A program made the position numbers and the translations under genes. 56,250 bases of DNA from Pseudomonadota bacterium (lineage in GTDB: Bacteria > Desulfobacterota > Desulfarculia > Desulfarculales > Desulfarculaceae): assembly GCA_018896025.1 (NCBI GenBank), contig JAHIND010000019.1, positions 1 through 56,250 of the forward strand. Reading direction: 5' to 3'. Positions 6,822 through 18,571 of this stretch are shown in pieces. Each line of letters begins with the position of its first letter. Positions within the stretch are counted from its first letter, which is position 1. The notes under the pieces were generated by a model. It did not search any database and was not told the origin of the DNA. It saw only the letters and a list, made by a program, of their open reading frames with translations.

Positions 6822-8288
6822 CTAATCTTGCTGCCGTTGCTCCAGGGCGTCCAGCAGGCGCTGGTGCAGGTTGTCGAAGCCGCCGTTGGACATCACCAGG
6901 CACAGGTCGCCCGGAGCCAACTCCTCGCTGAGCGCGGCCAGCAGGGCGTCGCTGTCGGGAAGGGCGGTGGCGCTGATGCCTCGCCCGGCCAGGTCCTGGG
7001 CCAAGCGGGCGCTGGAGAAGCGCTCCTCCGGGGCCAGATCCTCCACGCCCGGCGGTTCGCGCAGGAAAACCAGGTCCGCCGCGTCGAATGCCTGGGCGTA
7101 CTCGCCCTGGAAGCGCCGCGTCTTGCTGGTGTTGGTGCGCGGCTCGAACACCGCCACCAGGCGGCCCTGGCCAGGCCGCCAGCCGGGCAGGCCGAAGCGG
7201 GCCACCGCCTTGGTGGTTTCGCGCACTGCAGTGGGGTGATGAGCGAAGTCGTCCACCACCACCACTCCGCCCGCCGTGCCGCGCACCTGTTGGCGGCGCT
7301 TGACCCCGCCAAACCCGGCCATGAGCCCCGCCGCCTGGGCAGGCTCCAGGCCTGCCGCGCTCAGCGCGGCCACGGCAGCCACGGCGTTGAGGGCGTTGTG
7401 CTCCCCGGCCAGGGGGGTGGTGAAGTTCAGCTCCCAGCCGTTGGGGGATTTGAGCCGAAGCGCCGCGCCGCCGCCGGGAGCGGGCTCGGCCGCGATGAGG
7501 CTCCAGTCCCAACCAGGCCCCAAGCCGTAAGTCTGAACCCGGCAGGCTGCCCCCGCCGCCCGGTCCATGACTTCGGAGCTTTCCCCCCAGGCCACCAGAG
7601 TGCCCTCGGGCGGGATGCGTTCCACCAGCATGTCAAAGGCGGCGCGCACCGCGTTCAGGTCCGGGTAGATGTCGGCGTGGTCGAACTCCAGGCTGGAGAG
7701 GATGGCCACCTTGGGGCGGTAGTGCACGAACTTGGGCCGCTTGTCGAAAAAGGCGGTGTCGTACTCGTCGCCCTCCACCGCGAAGTGGGGGCCGGTCCCA
7801 TCGTGGAAGTTCTGGCCGCCCTCGTTCATGATGCCTCCCACCATGAAGCCGGGGTCCAGCTTGGCTCTAAGTAGGGCGCTGGCCAGCAGGGCGGTGGTGG
7901 TGGTCTTGCCGTGGGTGCCGGCGGCTACCAGGGACAGGCGGTCGCGGATGAACCACTGGGCCAGGGCCTGGGGCAGGGAGAGGTAGGGCAGGCCCATTTC
8001 GGCCAAACGCTCCACCTCGGGGTTGTCGGCCCGGATCACGTTGCCCACGATGACCACTTCCGGGGCGGGGTCCAGGTTGGCCGGGTCGAAGCCCTGGGCC
8101 ACCGGGATGTTCCGCTCAGCCAGGAAAGTGCTCATGGGCGGGTACAGGGGCCGGTCCGAGCCGCGCACCTCCAGGCCTTGGGCGGCCAGGCCCCCGGCCA
8201 GGGCTCCCATGGCCACCCCGCCGATGCCCATGAGGTACACGCTACGGGGATGGGGTGGCGAGATGTTCAGGGCCGGGTCCAGCTTCAC
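6822..8288 (-). CDS. mpl: UDP-MurNAc:tripeptide ligase Mpl
   Basis: Mpl joins recovered murein tripeptide to UDP-MurNAc, returning it to peptidoglycan synthesis in the cytosol. The 488-residue product has the Mur ligase order: an N-terminal Rossmann-like segment MGIGGVAMG near 20-28, the ATP loop GTHGKTTT at 124-131, then central and C-terminal domains with VVDDFAHHPTAV and FEPRTNTS. The retained GTDP/FAHHP-type motifs favour Mpl over MurC. The GTG at 8288 is chosen because it forms GTGA with the stop of the serine hydrolase gene; the longer frame reads back into that gene. It is the last gene of the ftsH-mpl operon. Confidence 0.88.
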   Translation of the reverse strand: MKLDPALNISPPHPRSVYLMGIGGVAMGALAGGLAAQGLEVRGSDRPLYPPMSTFLAERNIPVAQGFDPANLDPAPEVVIVGNVIRADNPEVERLAEMGLPYLSLPQALAQWFIRDRLSLVAAGTHGKTTTTALLASALLRAKLDPGFMVGGIMNEGGQNFHDGTGPHFAVEGDEYDTAFFDKRPKFVHYRPKVAILSSLEFDHADIYPDLNAVRAAFDMLVERIPPEGTLVAWGESSEVMDRAAGAACRVQTYGLGPGWDWSLIAAEPAPGGGAALRLKSPNGWELNFTTPLAGEHNALNAVAAVAALSAAGLEPAQAAGLMAGFGGVKRRQQVRGTAGGVVVVDDFAHHPTAVRETTKAVARFGLPGWRPGQGRLVAVFEPRTNTSKTRRFQGEYAQAFDAADLVFLREPPGVEDLAPEERFSSARLAQDLAGRGISATALPDSDALLAALSEELAPGDLCLVMSNGGFDNLHQRLLDALEQRQQD

Positions 8289-9316
8289 GAGGCTTCTCCC
8301 AAAAGTTGCCAGGCCAGGTGGTGCACCTCGCGGCGCAATGGATTGAGGCGGTCGTTGTCCCGGCCCAGGGCCACCCGGTTGGTGAGTAGCACCACCCCCC
8401 GGTTGGTGGCCGGGTGCCACCAAACCGAGCAGCCGGTGAAGCCCAGATGGCCCACCGTGCCTTGGGGCGCGTTGCTCCCGGCCAGGGAGTCCGGGCCGCT
8501 GGGGGTGTCGAAGCCCGGGGTGCGCCCCGAGCCCGGCGTGGCTGCGTCGGGCTCAAACAGGCGGGCGGCTTGGCCGGTGCGGCACAGGGCGTCCATTACC
8601 GCCGCCACCATGCGCGCGCTGCCGAAAAGCCCGGCGTGGGCCCCCAACCCGCCCAGGGCGAAGCAGTTTTCATCCTCCACCTGGCCGTGAATCTCGGGCC
8701 TGTCCGGCAGGGGGCCGCAGGGCGCTATGCGCTCCCTGGGCCAGGCGGGCGGGCGGTCCAGGGGCAGGTAGCGCGGGCCATCCACTCCCAGGCGGGCGTA
8801 CAGGGCGGCCAGGGCTTCGTCCAGGCCCTGAGCAAGGCCCTGCTCTAGAAGCAGGCCCAGGGCTAGGTAGCCCAGGTCGCTGTACAGGGCCCGGCTGCCC
8901 GGGGCAAAGGCCAGGGGCTCGTTCATGAGCATGGAGCGCAACAGGGCCCGGCGCAGCTCGGGCGGCTGCTTTTCCAGGGCATGGTAATAGGGCTGATAGG
9001 CCGGGAATCCTGCGGCGTGGGCCAGCAGGCGCTCCACGGTGATGTCGTCCTTGTCCTCGGGCACCGCCTGGCCCCAAAGGTCGTAGAGACCCTGGTCCCA
9101 GGCCAGTACCTCCAGCCGCTCCAGCTCTAGGGCCAGGGGCGCGGCGGCCAGGGGCTTGGTCAGCGACGCCAGGTCGAAGATGGTGTCCGCCTCGGCCCGG
9201 CCCGCCGCTTGCAAAAAAACCGGCTTGCCCTCCGCCCACAGCAACAGCACCGCCGCCGGGGCCGCGCCTTGGGCCACGCCCTGGTCTAAAACATTTTTCA
9301 GCTTGGCCTCAGGCAA
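8285..9316 (-). CDS. Serine hydrolase of the beta-lactamase/DD-peptidase fold
   Basis: A 343-residue class C beta-lactamase-like (Pfam Beta-lactamase) protein. The catalytic SxxK is S51-LT-K54 in DLASLTK, the second motif is Y145-S-D147 where many relatives have YxN, and a C-terminal HLG near 290 stands where KTG or HxG is expected. There is no signal peptide or membrane anchor, so it should be cytosolic, unlike most DD-peptidases. It is wedged between ldcA and mpl with overlaps on both sides (8 bp and GTGA). By position a role on recovered muropeptides is likely, but the reaction is not known. Esterase or DD-carboxypeptidase activity are alternatives. Confidence 0.85.
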   Translation of the reverse strand: MPEAKLKNVLDQGVAQGAAPAAVLLLWAEGKPVFLQAAGRAEADTIFDLASLTKPLAAAPLALELERLEVLAWDQGLYDLWGQAVPEDKDDITVERLLAHAAGFPAYQPYYHALEKQPPELRRALLRSMLMNEPLAFAPGSRALYSDLGYLALGLLLEQGLAQGLDEALAALYARLGVDGPRYLPLDRPPAWPRERIAPCGPLPDRPEIHGQVEDENCFALGGLGAHAGLFGSARMVAAVMDALCRTGQAARLFEPDAATPGSGRTPGFDTPSGPDSLAGSNAPQGTVGHLGFTGCSVWWHPATNRGVVLLTNRVALGRDNDRLNPLRREVHHLAWQLLGEAS

Positions 9317-10219
9317 GGTCCAGCCCCACGGTGAGCACTCCGGTGTTGCCGTTCAACTCGGCCATGGCCCCCAGGGGCAGGGGGCGGTTGGCCGCGCCGT
9401 GGCCAAAAGGAAGATTCATCACCACCGGCTTGCCCAGGCCCTCCAAGCGCCGGGCCAAGGCCGGGGCCAGACCGGGCGGGTCGTTCTCCTGGTCGCTCAG
9501 GCGGCCCACCGCCACCCCGGCCACCAGGGCCAGGGCTCCGCTAAGCTCAAGCTGGCTGATGAGGCGGTCCAGGCGGTAGGGGGCCTCGCCGGTCTCTTCC
9601 AACACCAGCACCGCGCCGCTCAGCTCCGGGAACCAAGGGGTGCCCAGCATGGAGCACAGGGTGGTGAGGTTGCCGCCCAAAAGCGGCCCCACGGCCTGGC
9701 CGGGGGCCACGGTCTTGCCGCTTAGGGCGGCGGGCCAGGGGCGGCGGCCCGCCAAGAGGGCGGCCAGGTCGGCCCGGCTGGCTTGGTCCAGGCGGGGGAG
9801 CTGGGTCACCACCGGGCCGTGCACCGTAATCAGGCCCAGGGCGGCCAGGGGGTTCAAGAGGGCGGTGAGGTCGGAAAAGCCGATGAGGCAGGTTCCGGCC
9901 TGGGCCAGGGACGCCAAGTCCAGCAGGGGCAGCAGGCGCAGACAGCCGAAGCCGCCCCGCGCGGCGATCACCGCCCCCAGCGCGGGGTCGCTCATCAGGG
10001 CGCTGAAGTTGGCGGCGCGCTCGGTGTCCGGCCCGGCCAGATAGTCCAGGGAGGCCAGCACCGCCTCGGAGCAATCCACCCGGCACTGGGGGGCCAGCTC
10101 GGCCAGGGCGGCCAGGCCCTGCTCCAGGGCCTCGGGGGCCACCCGCCCGGCCGGGGCGGCCACGGCCAGGGGAAGGCCGGTGGCGGGCCAGCGAGGCGGC
10201 CGGGCTGGGCGGGTTGGGC

Positions 10220-10223
<4 letters not shown>
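9309..10223 (-). CDS. ldcA: LD-carboxypeptidase (peptidase S66)
   Basis: Cytosolic LD-carboxypeptidase removes the terminal D-Ala from murein tetrapeptides, giving the tripeptide that Mpl re-ligates. The 304-residue protein has the S66 nucleophile elbow GFSDLTAL with S117. A later EETGEAPYRLDR segment and the MNLPFGHG loop supply the Glu and His of the Ser-Glu-His triad. The first 20 residues are Pro/Arg-rich and not a signal peptide. The start is coupled to coaX by ATGA and the end overlaps the serine hydrolase by 8 bp. Microcin-immunity MccF-type proteins share the fold, but context argues for LdcA. Confidence 0.88.
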
Positions 10224-10987
<764 letters not shown>

Positions 10988-10990
10988 TTG

Positions 10991-12361
10991 TTAGCCCTCC
11001 GCTCCCAGCTCTTTGAGCACCACCTGTTTAAGCTCCTGGGCCACCTCGTCCATCATCGCGGAATCGGCGGCCTCCACCATGATCCTCAGCTTGGGCTCGG
11101 TGCCCGAATAGCGCAGCAAAAGTCGGCCCTGGTCGCCCAGGCGTTCCTCCTGGGCCTTCATGGCCTTGACCAGCCGAGGCATCTCGGCGATGGGCGGCTT
11201 GCGCGTCACCGGCACGTTGATGAGCACCTGGGGCAGGCGGGTCATGATGGCTTTGAGCTCGCTGAGCTTCTTGCCGGTCTGAACCATCACGCTTAAGACC
11301 TGCAAGGCGCTGGCTATGCCGTCACCGGTGGTGTTGTGGTCCAGGAAGAGAATATGACCGCTCTGCTCGCCGCCCAGATTGTAGCCTCCCCGGCGCATTG
11401 CTTCCACCACATAACGGTCGCCCACCTTGGTGCGCAGCATGCGGATGCCCCGCTCCCTGAGGCACAGCTCCAGGCCCAGATTGGACATCACCGTGGCCAC
11501 CAGGGTGGCGTGGTTCAGGCTGCCGGCAGTCATAAGGTGGTCGGCGCACAGGGCCATGATCTGGTCCCCGTCCACCACCTCGCTGTTTTCGTCCACCATG
11601 ATCAGGCGGTCGCCGTCGCCGTCAAAGGCCAGGCCCAGGTCGGCCTTGCTGGTTTTCACCAGCTCGGCCAGGCCCTCGGGGTGCAGGGCTCCCACCCCGT
11701 CGTTGATGTTGGTGCCGTCGGGCTTGTCGCCCATCACCGCCACTTCGGCCCCCAGCTCGGAAAACACCGCCGGGGCCACCCGGTAGGTGGCTCCGTGGGC
11801 GCAGTCCATGGCTACGGTCATCCCGTCCAGGGTGTACTCCACCGGGAAGGAGTTCTTGAGGAACACGATGTAGCGGCCCAGGGCGTCGTCGATGCGCCGG
11901 GCCCGGCCCACCCGGCCCTGCTCCGGGCGGGAATAGGCGCCGCCGCAGGACACCACGTCCATCACGTAGTCCTCGATGTCGGCCTCCACCGCATCGGGCA
12001 GCTTGAAGCCGTCGTGGCCGAAGATCTTGATGCCGTTGTCTTGGTAGGGGTTGTGGCTGGCGCTGATGACGATGCCCGCGGCGCAGCGCATGTTGCGGGT
12101 CAAAAAGGCCAGGGCCGGGGTGGGCAGGGGGCCCACCACCAACACGTCGCGGCCCATGGAGCACAGGCCCGCCACCAGGGCGTTTTCAAACATATAGCCC
12201 GAAAGGCGGGTGTCCTTGCCCAGGATCACCTTGCGCCGATGGTCCCCGTCGGTCAAGACCGAGGCCACGCCCTGGCCGATGGCCACGGCCATCTCCACGG
12301 TCATGGGCGGCTGGTTGGCCACCCCGCGCACCCCATCGGTGCCGAAAATCTTACGCTCCAC
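10991..12361 (-). CDS. glmM: Phosphoglucosamine mutase GlmM
   Basis: Interconverts glucosamine-6-P and glucosamine-1-P on the route to UDP-GlcNAc, the precursor of peptidoglycan and lipopolysaccharide. The 456-residue alpha-D-phosphohexomutase starts KIFGTDGVRGVAN. It has the phosphoserine loop ISASHNP with S102 and the metal loop FDGDGDR. The C-terminal phosphate-binding RYSGTEPKLRIMVE is complete. In Firmicutes GlmM binds and restrains CdaA; here glmM directly follows cdaA and cdaR in one transcript, so the same interaction is plausible. Confidence 0.96.
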   Translation of the reverse strand: MERKIFGTDGVRGVANQPPMTVEMAVAIGQGVASVLTDGDHRRKVILGKDTRLSGYMFENALVAGLCSMGRDVLVVGPLPTPALAFLTRNMRCAAGIVISASHNPYQDNGIKIFGHDGFKLPDAVEADIEDYVMDVVSCGGAYSRPEQGRVGRARRIDDALGRYIVFLKNSFPVEYTLDGMTVAMDCAHGATYRVAPAVFSELGAEVAVMGDKPDGTNINDGVGALHPEGLAELVKTSKADLGLAFDGDGDRLIMVDENSEVVDGDQIMALCADHLMTAGSLNHATLVATVMSNLGLELCLRERGIRMLRTKVGDRYVVEAMRRGGYNLGGEQSGHILFLDHNTTGDGIASALQVLSVMVQTGKKLSELKAIMTRLPQVLINVPVTRKPPIAEMPRLVKAMKAQEERLGDQGRLLLRYSGTEPKLRIMVEAADSAMMDEVAQELKQVVLKELGAEG

Positions 12362-12386
12362 CCTCTCCTCCCGAATTGCTGAAATC

Positions 12387-13085
12387 TTACTTAGCTGCGG
12401 CGGGCTTTTTAGGCGTTCCGGCCGGGGCCTTGTCCTTGGCCGGGCGGGGCCTTATGGTGATCTCCGCCTGCACCGTGGTGGGGTTAAGGCGTATGGTGCG
12501 GCCGTCGGGCGGCCGCAGGTTGGCCTTGAGGGTCGTGGTCTTGTTCAGGCCCGTAACCTCCAGGGGCACGGTCCAGATCCAATCCAGGTCGGTGATCTCC
12601 TGCTTGATGCCGCTCACCGTGACCTCGGCGGGGTCGAAGGAGACCTCGGCCACCTCAAAGCCCTGCTCCGGGTTGCCCTTGATCACCGGGCGCACCGCCG
12701 CCTTGCGGCTGAAGCGGTGGTCCAGCACCACCCTGAGCCGCGCCGGACTGATGCGCAGCACCTCCACCCCGGGCGGCAGGTTCAGCTCTTCGGGCAGCAC
12801 CTGGAAGGTGTGCTCGCCGGTGCCCATGCCCGCCAGGTTGAGCTGCTTGGGCGCCGGGCGGTTGGCCGCCTGGCGCACCAGGCTCTGGGGACCGTAGAGG
12901 CGAAGCTCCACCTCGTTGGCCACCTGGTTGGCCATCACCATGTCCGCGGGCAGGCCGGTTATGACCACCGGCAGGCGCACCGTGACCTCGGCGCTCTCCT
13001 GGCCCACCACGAAGGTCCACAGGGCCACGGCGATGCCCAGGGAGATGAGCTTCAGCTTCCAGTTGCTGGTGATGACCTCAAGCAT
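12387..13085 (-). CDS. cdaR: YbbR-domain protein, CdaR-like
   Basis: Membrane-anchored partner or regulator of diadenylate cyclase CdaA. The 232-residue protein has one N-terminal membrane segment (about residues 10-26, KLKLISLGIAVALWTFVV) and then two YbbR-type beta domains. These show the recurring pattern of a V-x-V-x-G-L-P block followed by P-x-x-V-x-L/V-x-G. It ends in a Lys/Ala/Pro tail. Firmicute CdaR usually has four YbbR repeats, so this one is short. The 8-bp overlap with cdaA supports co-expression. CdaR effects on CdaA differ between species, so activator or repressor cannot be told from sequence. Confidence 0.85.
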   Translation of the reverse strand: MLEVITSNWKLKLISLGIAVALWTFVVGQESAEVTVRLPVVITGLPADMVMANQVANEVELRLYGPQSLVRQAANRPAPKQLNLAGMGTGEHTFQVLPEELNLPPGVEVLRISPARLRVVLDHRFSRKAAVRPVIKGNPEQGFEVAEVSFDPAEVTVSGIKQEITDLDWIWTVPLEVTGLNKTTTLKANLRPPDGRTIRLNPTTVQAEITIRPRPAKDKAPAGTPKKPAAAK

Positions 13086-13884
13086 TGCCGCGCTCTCTTC
13101 CCCAGAGGCGGCGCGACGTCTTGGCTCCCACCTGGAACATCTCGGCCAATTGTTTGTTGAGCGCCACGGCGTCCAGGTTCTGGGTCAGCTTGCCCCCTAC
13201 CGCCAGGCTCACCCGGCCCCGCTCCTCGCTGACCACCACGGCCACCGCGTCGGTCTCCTCGGTGAGGCCCATGGCCGCCAGGTGCCGGGTGCCCACCTGA
13301 CGGCTGCCGTCGGAGGTGGTGGACAGGGGCAGCACGCAGCGGGCGGCGATGATGCGGTCCTCGCTGATGATCACCGCCCCGTCGTGCAGGGGAGTGGTCA
13401 CCTGGAAGATGGTCATCAAGAGCTCGCGGCTAACCTTGGCGTCCAGGCGCACCCCGGTGTCCACGTAGTCGGCCAGGCCGATGCGCCGCTCCAGGACGAT
13501 GAGCGCCCCGGTCATGCGCGAGGCCAGGGCCACGGCGGTGCGGGCCACCTCCTCCAGGGTGGCGGCCTCATGCTCGTGGCCGCCCGCCAACAATGGGCCG
13601 CGGCCCATGCGGGCCAGAGCCTTTCTGATGTCGCTCTGGAACAGGATGATGATCACCAGAATCAAGGAGGCCAGGAAGGACTGGATGATCCAGTGGATGG
13701 TCATCAGGTGCAGCCAGCGGGCCACCACCAGGGTGAGCAGCACCACCCCCAGCCCGGCCAGCATCTGCATGGCCCTGGTGCCCTTGACCAATAAGATAAT
13801 CTTGTAGATGACATAGGCCACCAGGCCGATGTCCACCAGGTCCAGCCAGCGAAGCTGGTAAAAGGGTGCCAGCAGGTCAGTCAT
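13078..13884 (-). CDS. cdaA: Diadenylate cyclase CdaA
   Basis: Makes c-di-AMP from two ATP at the membrane. The 268-residue protein has about three N-terminal membrane helices (roughly 14-33, 38-57 and 64-82) and a DAC domain. Both catalytic signatures are intact: DGA at 168-170 and RHLAAMG at 200-206, with the usual EE acidic pair after it. The ATG at 13884 overlaps folP by 8 bp; an upstream in-frame start would lengthen the overlap without a better ribosome site. The order folP-cdaA-cdaR-glmM is the conserved CdaA neighbourhood. No c-di-AMP phosphodiesterase gene is seen in the window. Confidence 0.94.
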   Translation of the reverse strand: MTDLLAPFYQLRWLDLVDIGLVAYVIYKIILLVKGTRAMQMLAGLGVVLLTLVVARWLHLMTIHWIIQSFLASLILVIIILFQSDIRKALARMGRGPLLAGGHEHEAATLEEVARTAVALASRMTGALIVLERRIGLADYVDTGVRLDAKVSRELLMTIFQVTTPLHDGAVIISEDRIIAARCVLPLSTTSDGSRQVGTRHLAAMGLTEETDAVAVVVSEERGRVSLAVGGKLTQNLDAVALNKQLAEMFQVGAKTSRRLWGRERGNA

Positions 13885-14735
13885 GGTGTGGTTCCTGGGC
13901 CATAACCGCGTCACAAACCGCCAGGGCCTCCCGGAGCGGAGCCACGTCGTGCACCCGCACGATGTCCGCCCCCAGGGCCGCGCCTAAAATATGCACTCCC
14001 AACGAACCCCAGAGCCGCTCGCCGGGAATCTCGCGTCCGGTGAGCTTGCCGATGAAGGTCTTGCGGCTGGCCCCCAGAAGCACCGGGTAGCCCAGCTCGG
14101 CCAGGGCCTCAATGTTGCGGATCAGGGCCAGGTTGTGTTCCAAGGTCTTGCCGAAGCCGATGCCCGGGTCCAGCACGATGGCCTCCGGGGCCACCCCAGC
14201 CTCCAAGGCCTGCCCGGCCCGCTGGGCCAGGAAGTCGCGCACCTCGGCCACCACGTCGGCGTAGGTGGGGTTGGCCTGCATGGTGCGGGGCTCACCCTGC
14301 ATGTGCATGAGCACCAGCCCGGCCCTGGTCCGGGCCGCCACACTGGCCATCTCCGAGTCGCCGCCCAGGGCGGTGATGTCGTTGATGATCCCCGCTCCGG
14401 CCTCCACGGCGGCCTGGGCCACCTCGGCCTTGTAGGTGTCGATGCTGATCACCGCCGAGCAGTGGCGCGACAGGGCCTCGATCACCGGCAGGACCCGGTC
14501 CATCTCTTCGTCGGCGGCGGTGGCTTCGGAGCCGGGGCGGGTGGATTCGCCGCCCACGTCCAGGATGTCGGCCCCGGCCTCGGCCAGGGCCAGGCCCTGC
14601 TCCACGGCCTGGGCCTCTTCGTAAAACTGGCCGCCGTCGCTGAAGGAGTCGGGGGTGACGTTGATCACTCCCATGATCAAGGTGCGCGGCCCCAATTCCA
14701 GGCCGCCGGTGGGCAAGGGTATGGTGCGTACCCGC

Positions 14736-14755
<20 letters not shown>
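13877..14755 (-). CDS. folP: Dihydropteroate synthase FolP
   Basis: Condenses 4-aminobenzoate with dihydropterin pyrophosphate in folate synthesis; the sulfonamide target. The 292-residue TIM barrel shows the diagnostic [15 protein letters not shown] near 28-42, GGESTRPGS, and DPGIGFGKT, all intact. The ATG at 14755 (preceded by an in-frame GTG) gives a short N-terminal extension and a 20-bp overlap with ftsH. The longer open frame reads entirely inside ftsH and is not used. Confidence 0.94.
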
Positions 14756-16631
<1,876 letters not shown>

Positions 16632-16696
16632 CAGACTATCTCCAGCGGTGCCCGGAGGGCCCGGCGCAACAAGCGCCCATAATGATTAAAATTCAT

Positions 16697-16725
16697 AGTA
16701 TATGGTCAGCCCTGGGGGGTGTCAA
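16697..16725 (-). promoter_or_regulatory. Near-consensus sigma-70 promoter for the ftsH-mpl operon
   Basis: On the minus strand TTGACA (16725-16720) is separated by exactly 17 bp from TATACT (16702-16697). The -35 box lies inside the 3' end of tilS and the -10 just after its stop, leaving about 60 bp of leader before the ftsH ATG. Eleven of the twelve consensus positions match, so a strong constitutive start is likely. Confidence 0.8.
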
Positions 16726-18118
16726 CGAAACTGAGTCTCAAATAGGTGCTTTCAGTGCCATTTAGGCGCGCCCGCTCGGCCACGGCCCAGGGAGCGGCCC
16801 ACCAGGGGCCTTCCCGGTCGGCCAGGATCAGGGTGCGCGCCCTCCACCACTGGGGCACCTTGCGGTCGATTAGCAGGCGGCTCAGCCGCTTGCCGCCCGG
16901 CGCGCCCAGGGGGTGGAAGCGCTCGCCGGGCTGGGCCGGGCGCAGCTCCAGGGGCCAACGCACCGCCTGGGCGGGCAGGCAGGCCGAGGGGCCTCGTCCC
17001 GCGATGGGCGGCTTTTCCTCCAACAGCTCCAGGCGCAGGCTGACCCCCAGATGGGGCAGGGCCACCGTGGCCGGGCCGTGCAGCAGCAGGCTGGGGCACT
17101 GGGGCGGCTCGGCCCGGTCCAGGCGCAGGGCCTCGGTCTCGCGCCAGGCCATGAGCCCATCGGGCAGGGTGAGCTTGCGCCCCGGCGCTCCGGCCAACAG
17201 TTCGCGCATCTGCTCCACGTGCGGGGCCAGGAGGTGCTGCCCTCGGCCGGTCAAGATGTCCATGGCGTGGCGCAGCAGGCGGCGCTGCCGGGCCGGGTGC
17301 ATGGCTGCCAGAGGCTCGGCCCGCAAAACCAGGCTGGTGCCCTGACGCCGCAGGACTTGGCCTTCCTGCTCCCGGCACCAGCTTTGCCACAACTCCTCTT
17401 CCTCGGCGGCCAATGTGGCCAGGCGGGCCAGGGCCTCCTCGGCCCGTGGGTTCACCAACTCCCGGGCCAGGGGCAGAAGCTGGTGGCGCACCCGATTGCG
17501 CAGGAAATCCAGGCTCTGGTTGCTCTCGTCCTCGCGCCAGGGATGGCCTTGGGTTTGGAGCCAGGCCCGCAGCTCCTCCCGGCTCAGGCCCAGCAGGGGC
17601 CGCCACCAGGGCGAGCTCCAGGGGCGCATGGCCGCCAGGCCCGAGAGCCCGGTGCCATTCAAAAGGCGCATCATGACTGTCTCGGCTTGGTCCCCAGCGG
17701 TGTGCCCCAGGGCGATCACCTCGGCCCCGGCTTGGGCGGCCATTTGCATCAGCGCCTCGCGCCGGGCCTGGCGGGCCGCCTCCTCCAGGGAGCGGCCCCG
17801 GCTGTCCAGCGTCACCTCTTCAATGAAAAAGGCCGCGCCCAGCTCCTCGGCCAGCTGGGCCACGAAGCGGGCGTCCTGGCCGGAGCCTGGCCTGAGGGCA
17901 TGGTCCACGTGGCCCAGGGCCAAGCGCCAGCCCCGCTCCGGGGCGGCCAGGGCCAAAAGGCGGGCCAGGGCCACCGAGTCCGAGCCGCCGCTCACCCCGG
18001 CCAGCACCACTCCCGGAGCGGGCAAAGGGTCGCCCAGGGGTGGGACAGCGGCCTTGACGTGCTTTGGGGGCGGCGATAAGCTCAAATCTGAGCTTTCCTT
18101 TTTACGGTAAGAGGCCAT
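16706..18118 (-). CDS. tilS: tRNA(Ile)-lysidine synthase TilS
   Basis: Modifies C34 of tRNA-Ile2 (CAU) to lysidine so that it reads AUA. The 470-residue protein has the N-type ATP pyrophosphatase loop SGGSDS at 43-48, the HVDHALRPGSG and GHTAGDQAETV motifs, a TilS linker domain and a C-terminal domain ending in the basic RLLIDRKVPQWWR region. The longest start, ATG 18118, overlaps the ATG of the divergent MOSC gene and has no ribosome site. TTG at 18085 has AAGGA ten bases before it and may be the real start; it would remove only 11 residues, none conserved. Confidence 0.92.
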   Translation of the reverse strand: MASYRKKESSDLSLSPPPKHVKAAVPPLGDPLPAPGVVLAGVSGGSDSVALARLLALAAPERGWRLALGHVDHALRPGSGQDARFVAQLAEELGAAFFIEEVTLDSRGRSLEEAARQARREALMQMAAQAGAEVIALGHTAGDQAETVMMRLLNGTGLSGLAAMRPWSSPWWRPLLGLSREELRAWLQTQGHPWREDESNQSLDFLRNRVRHQLLPLARELVNPRAEEALARLATLAAEEEELWQSWCREQEGQVLRRQGTSLVLRAEPLAAMHPARQRRLLRHAMDILTGRGQHLLAPHVEQMRELLAGAPGRKLTLPDGLMAWRETEALRLDRAEPPQCPSLLLHGPATVALPHLGVSLRLELLEEKPPIAGRGPSACLPAQAVRWPLELRPAQPGERFHPLGAPGGKRLSRLLIDRKVPQWWRARTLILADREGPWWAAPWAVAERARLNGTESTYLRLSFVDTPQG

Positions 18119-18566
18119 GAATCAGCCCAAAATAGTTTCCGTTAATATTAGTTCTACCAAAGGCGTGGTGAAAAAGCCCGTGCCCCAGGGTTGCCTGGAG
18201 CCGGACGTGGGGCTGGTGGGCGACGCCCACTCCGGCCCCTGGCACCGCCAACTCTCCCTGCTGGCCATGGAGTCCATCGATTTCATGCGGGCCAAGGGAG
18301 CCGACGTAAACCCCGGCGACTTCGCCGAGAACATCACCACCCAGGGAATCGAACTGCACACCCTCCCCGTGGGCACCCGCCTCAAGCTGGGCGACGTGGA
18401 GGTGGAGGTCACCCAGATCGGCAAGGAATGTCACGCCGGTTGCGAGATCCGCAAGCTGGTGGGCGACTGCATCATGCCCCGTCAGGGCATCTTCGTGCGG
18501 GTGCTCAACCCCGGCGAGGTCAAGGCCGGTGATCAGGTGAGCCGCCTGGGCGGAGAAGGAGGCTAG
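18117..18566 (+). CDS. MOSC-domain protein
   Basis: A single-domain MOSC protein of 149 residues, from the family named after the C-terminus of molybdenum cofactor sulfurase. Visible features are [16 protein letters not shown] near 34-49, [12 protein letters not shown], and the conserved Cys region [11 protein letters not shown], where the sulfur-carrying Cys is expected. Small free-standing MOSC proteins are linked to Moco or sulfur transfer, but the exact substrate is generally unknown. The ATG uses the same CATG as the longest tilS start on the other strand. It leads the operon with the next three genes. Confidence 0.85.
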   Translation: MNQPKIVSVNISSTKGVVKKPVPQGCLEPDVGLVGDAHSGPWHRQLSLLAMESIDFMRAKGADVNPGDFAENITTQGIELHTLPVGTRLKLGDVEVEVTQIGKECHAGCEIRKLVGDCIMPRQGIFVRVLNPGEVKAGDQVSRLGGEGG

Positions 18567-18571
18567 ACACG

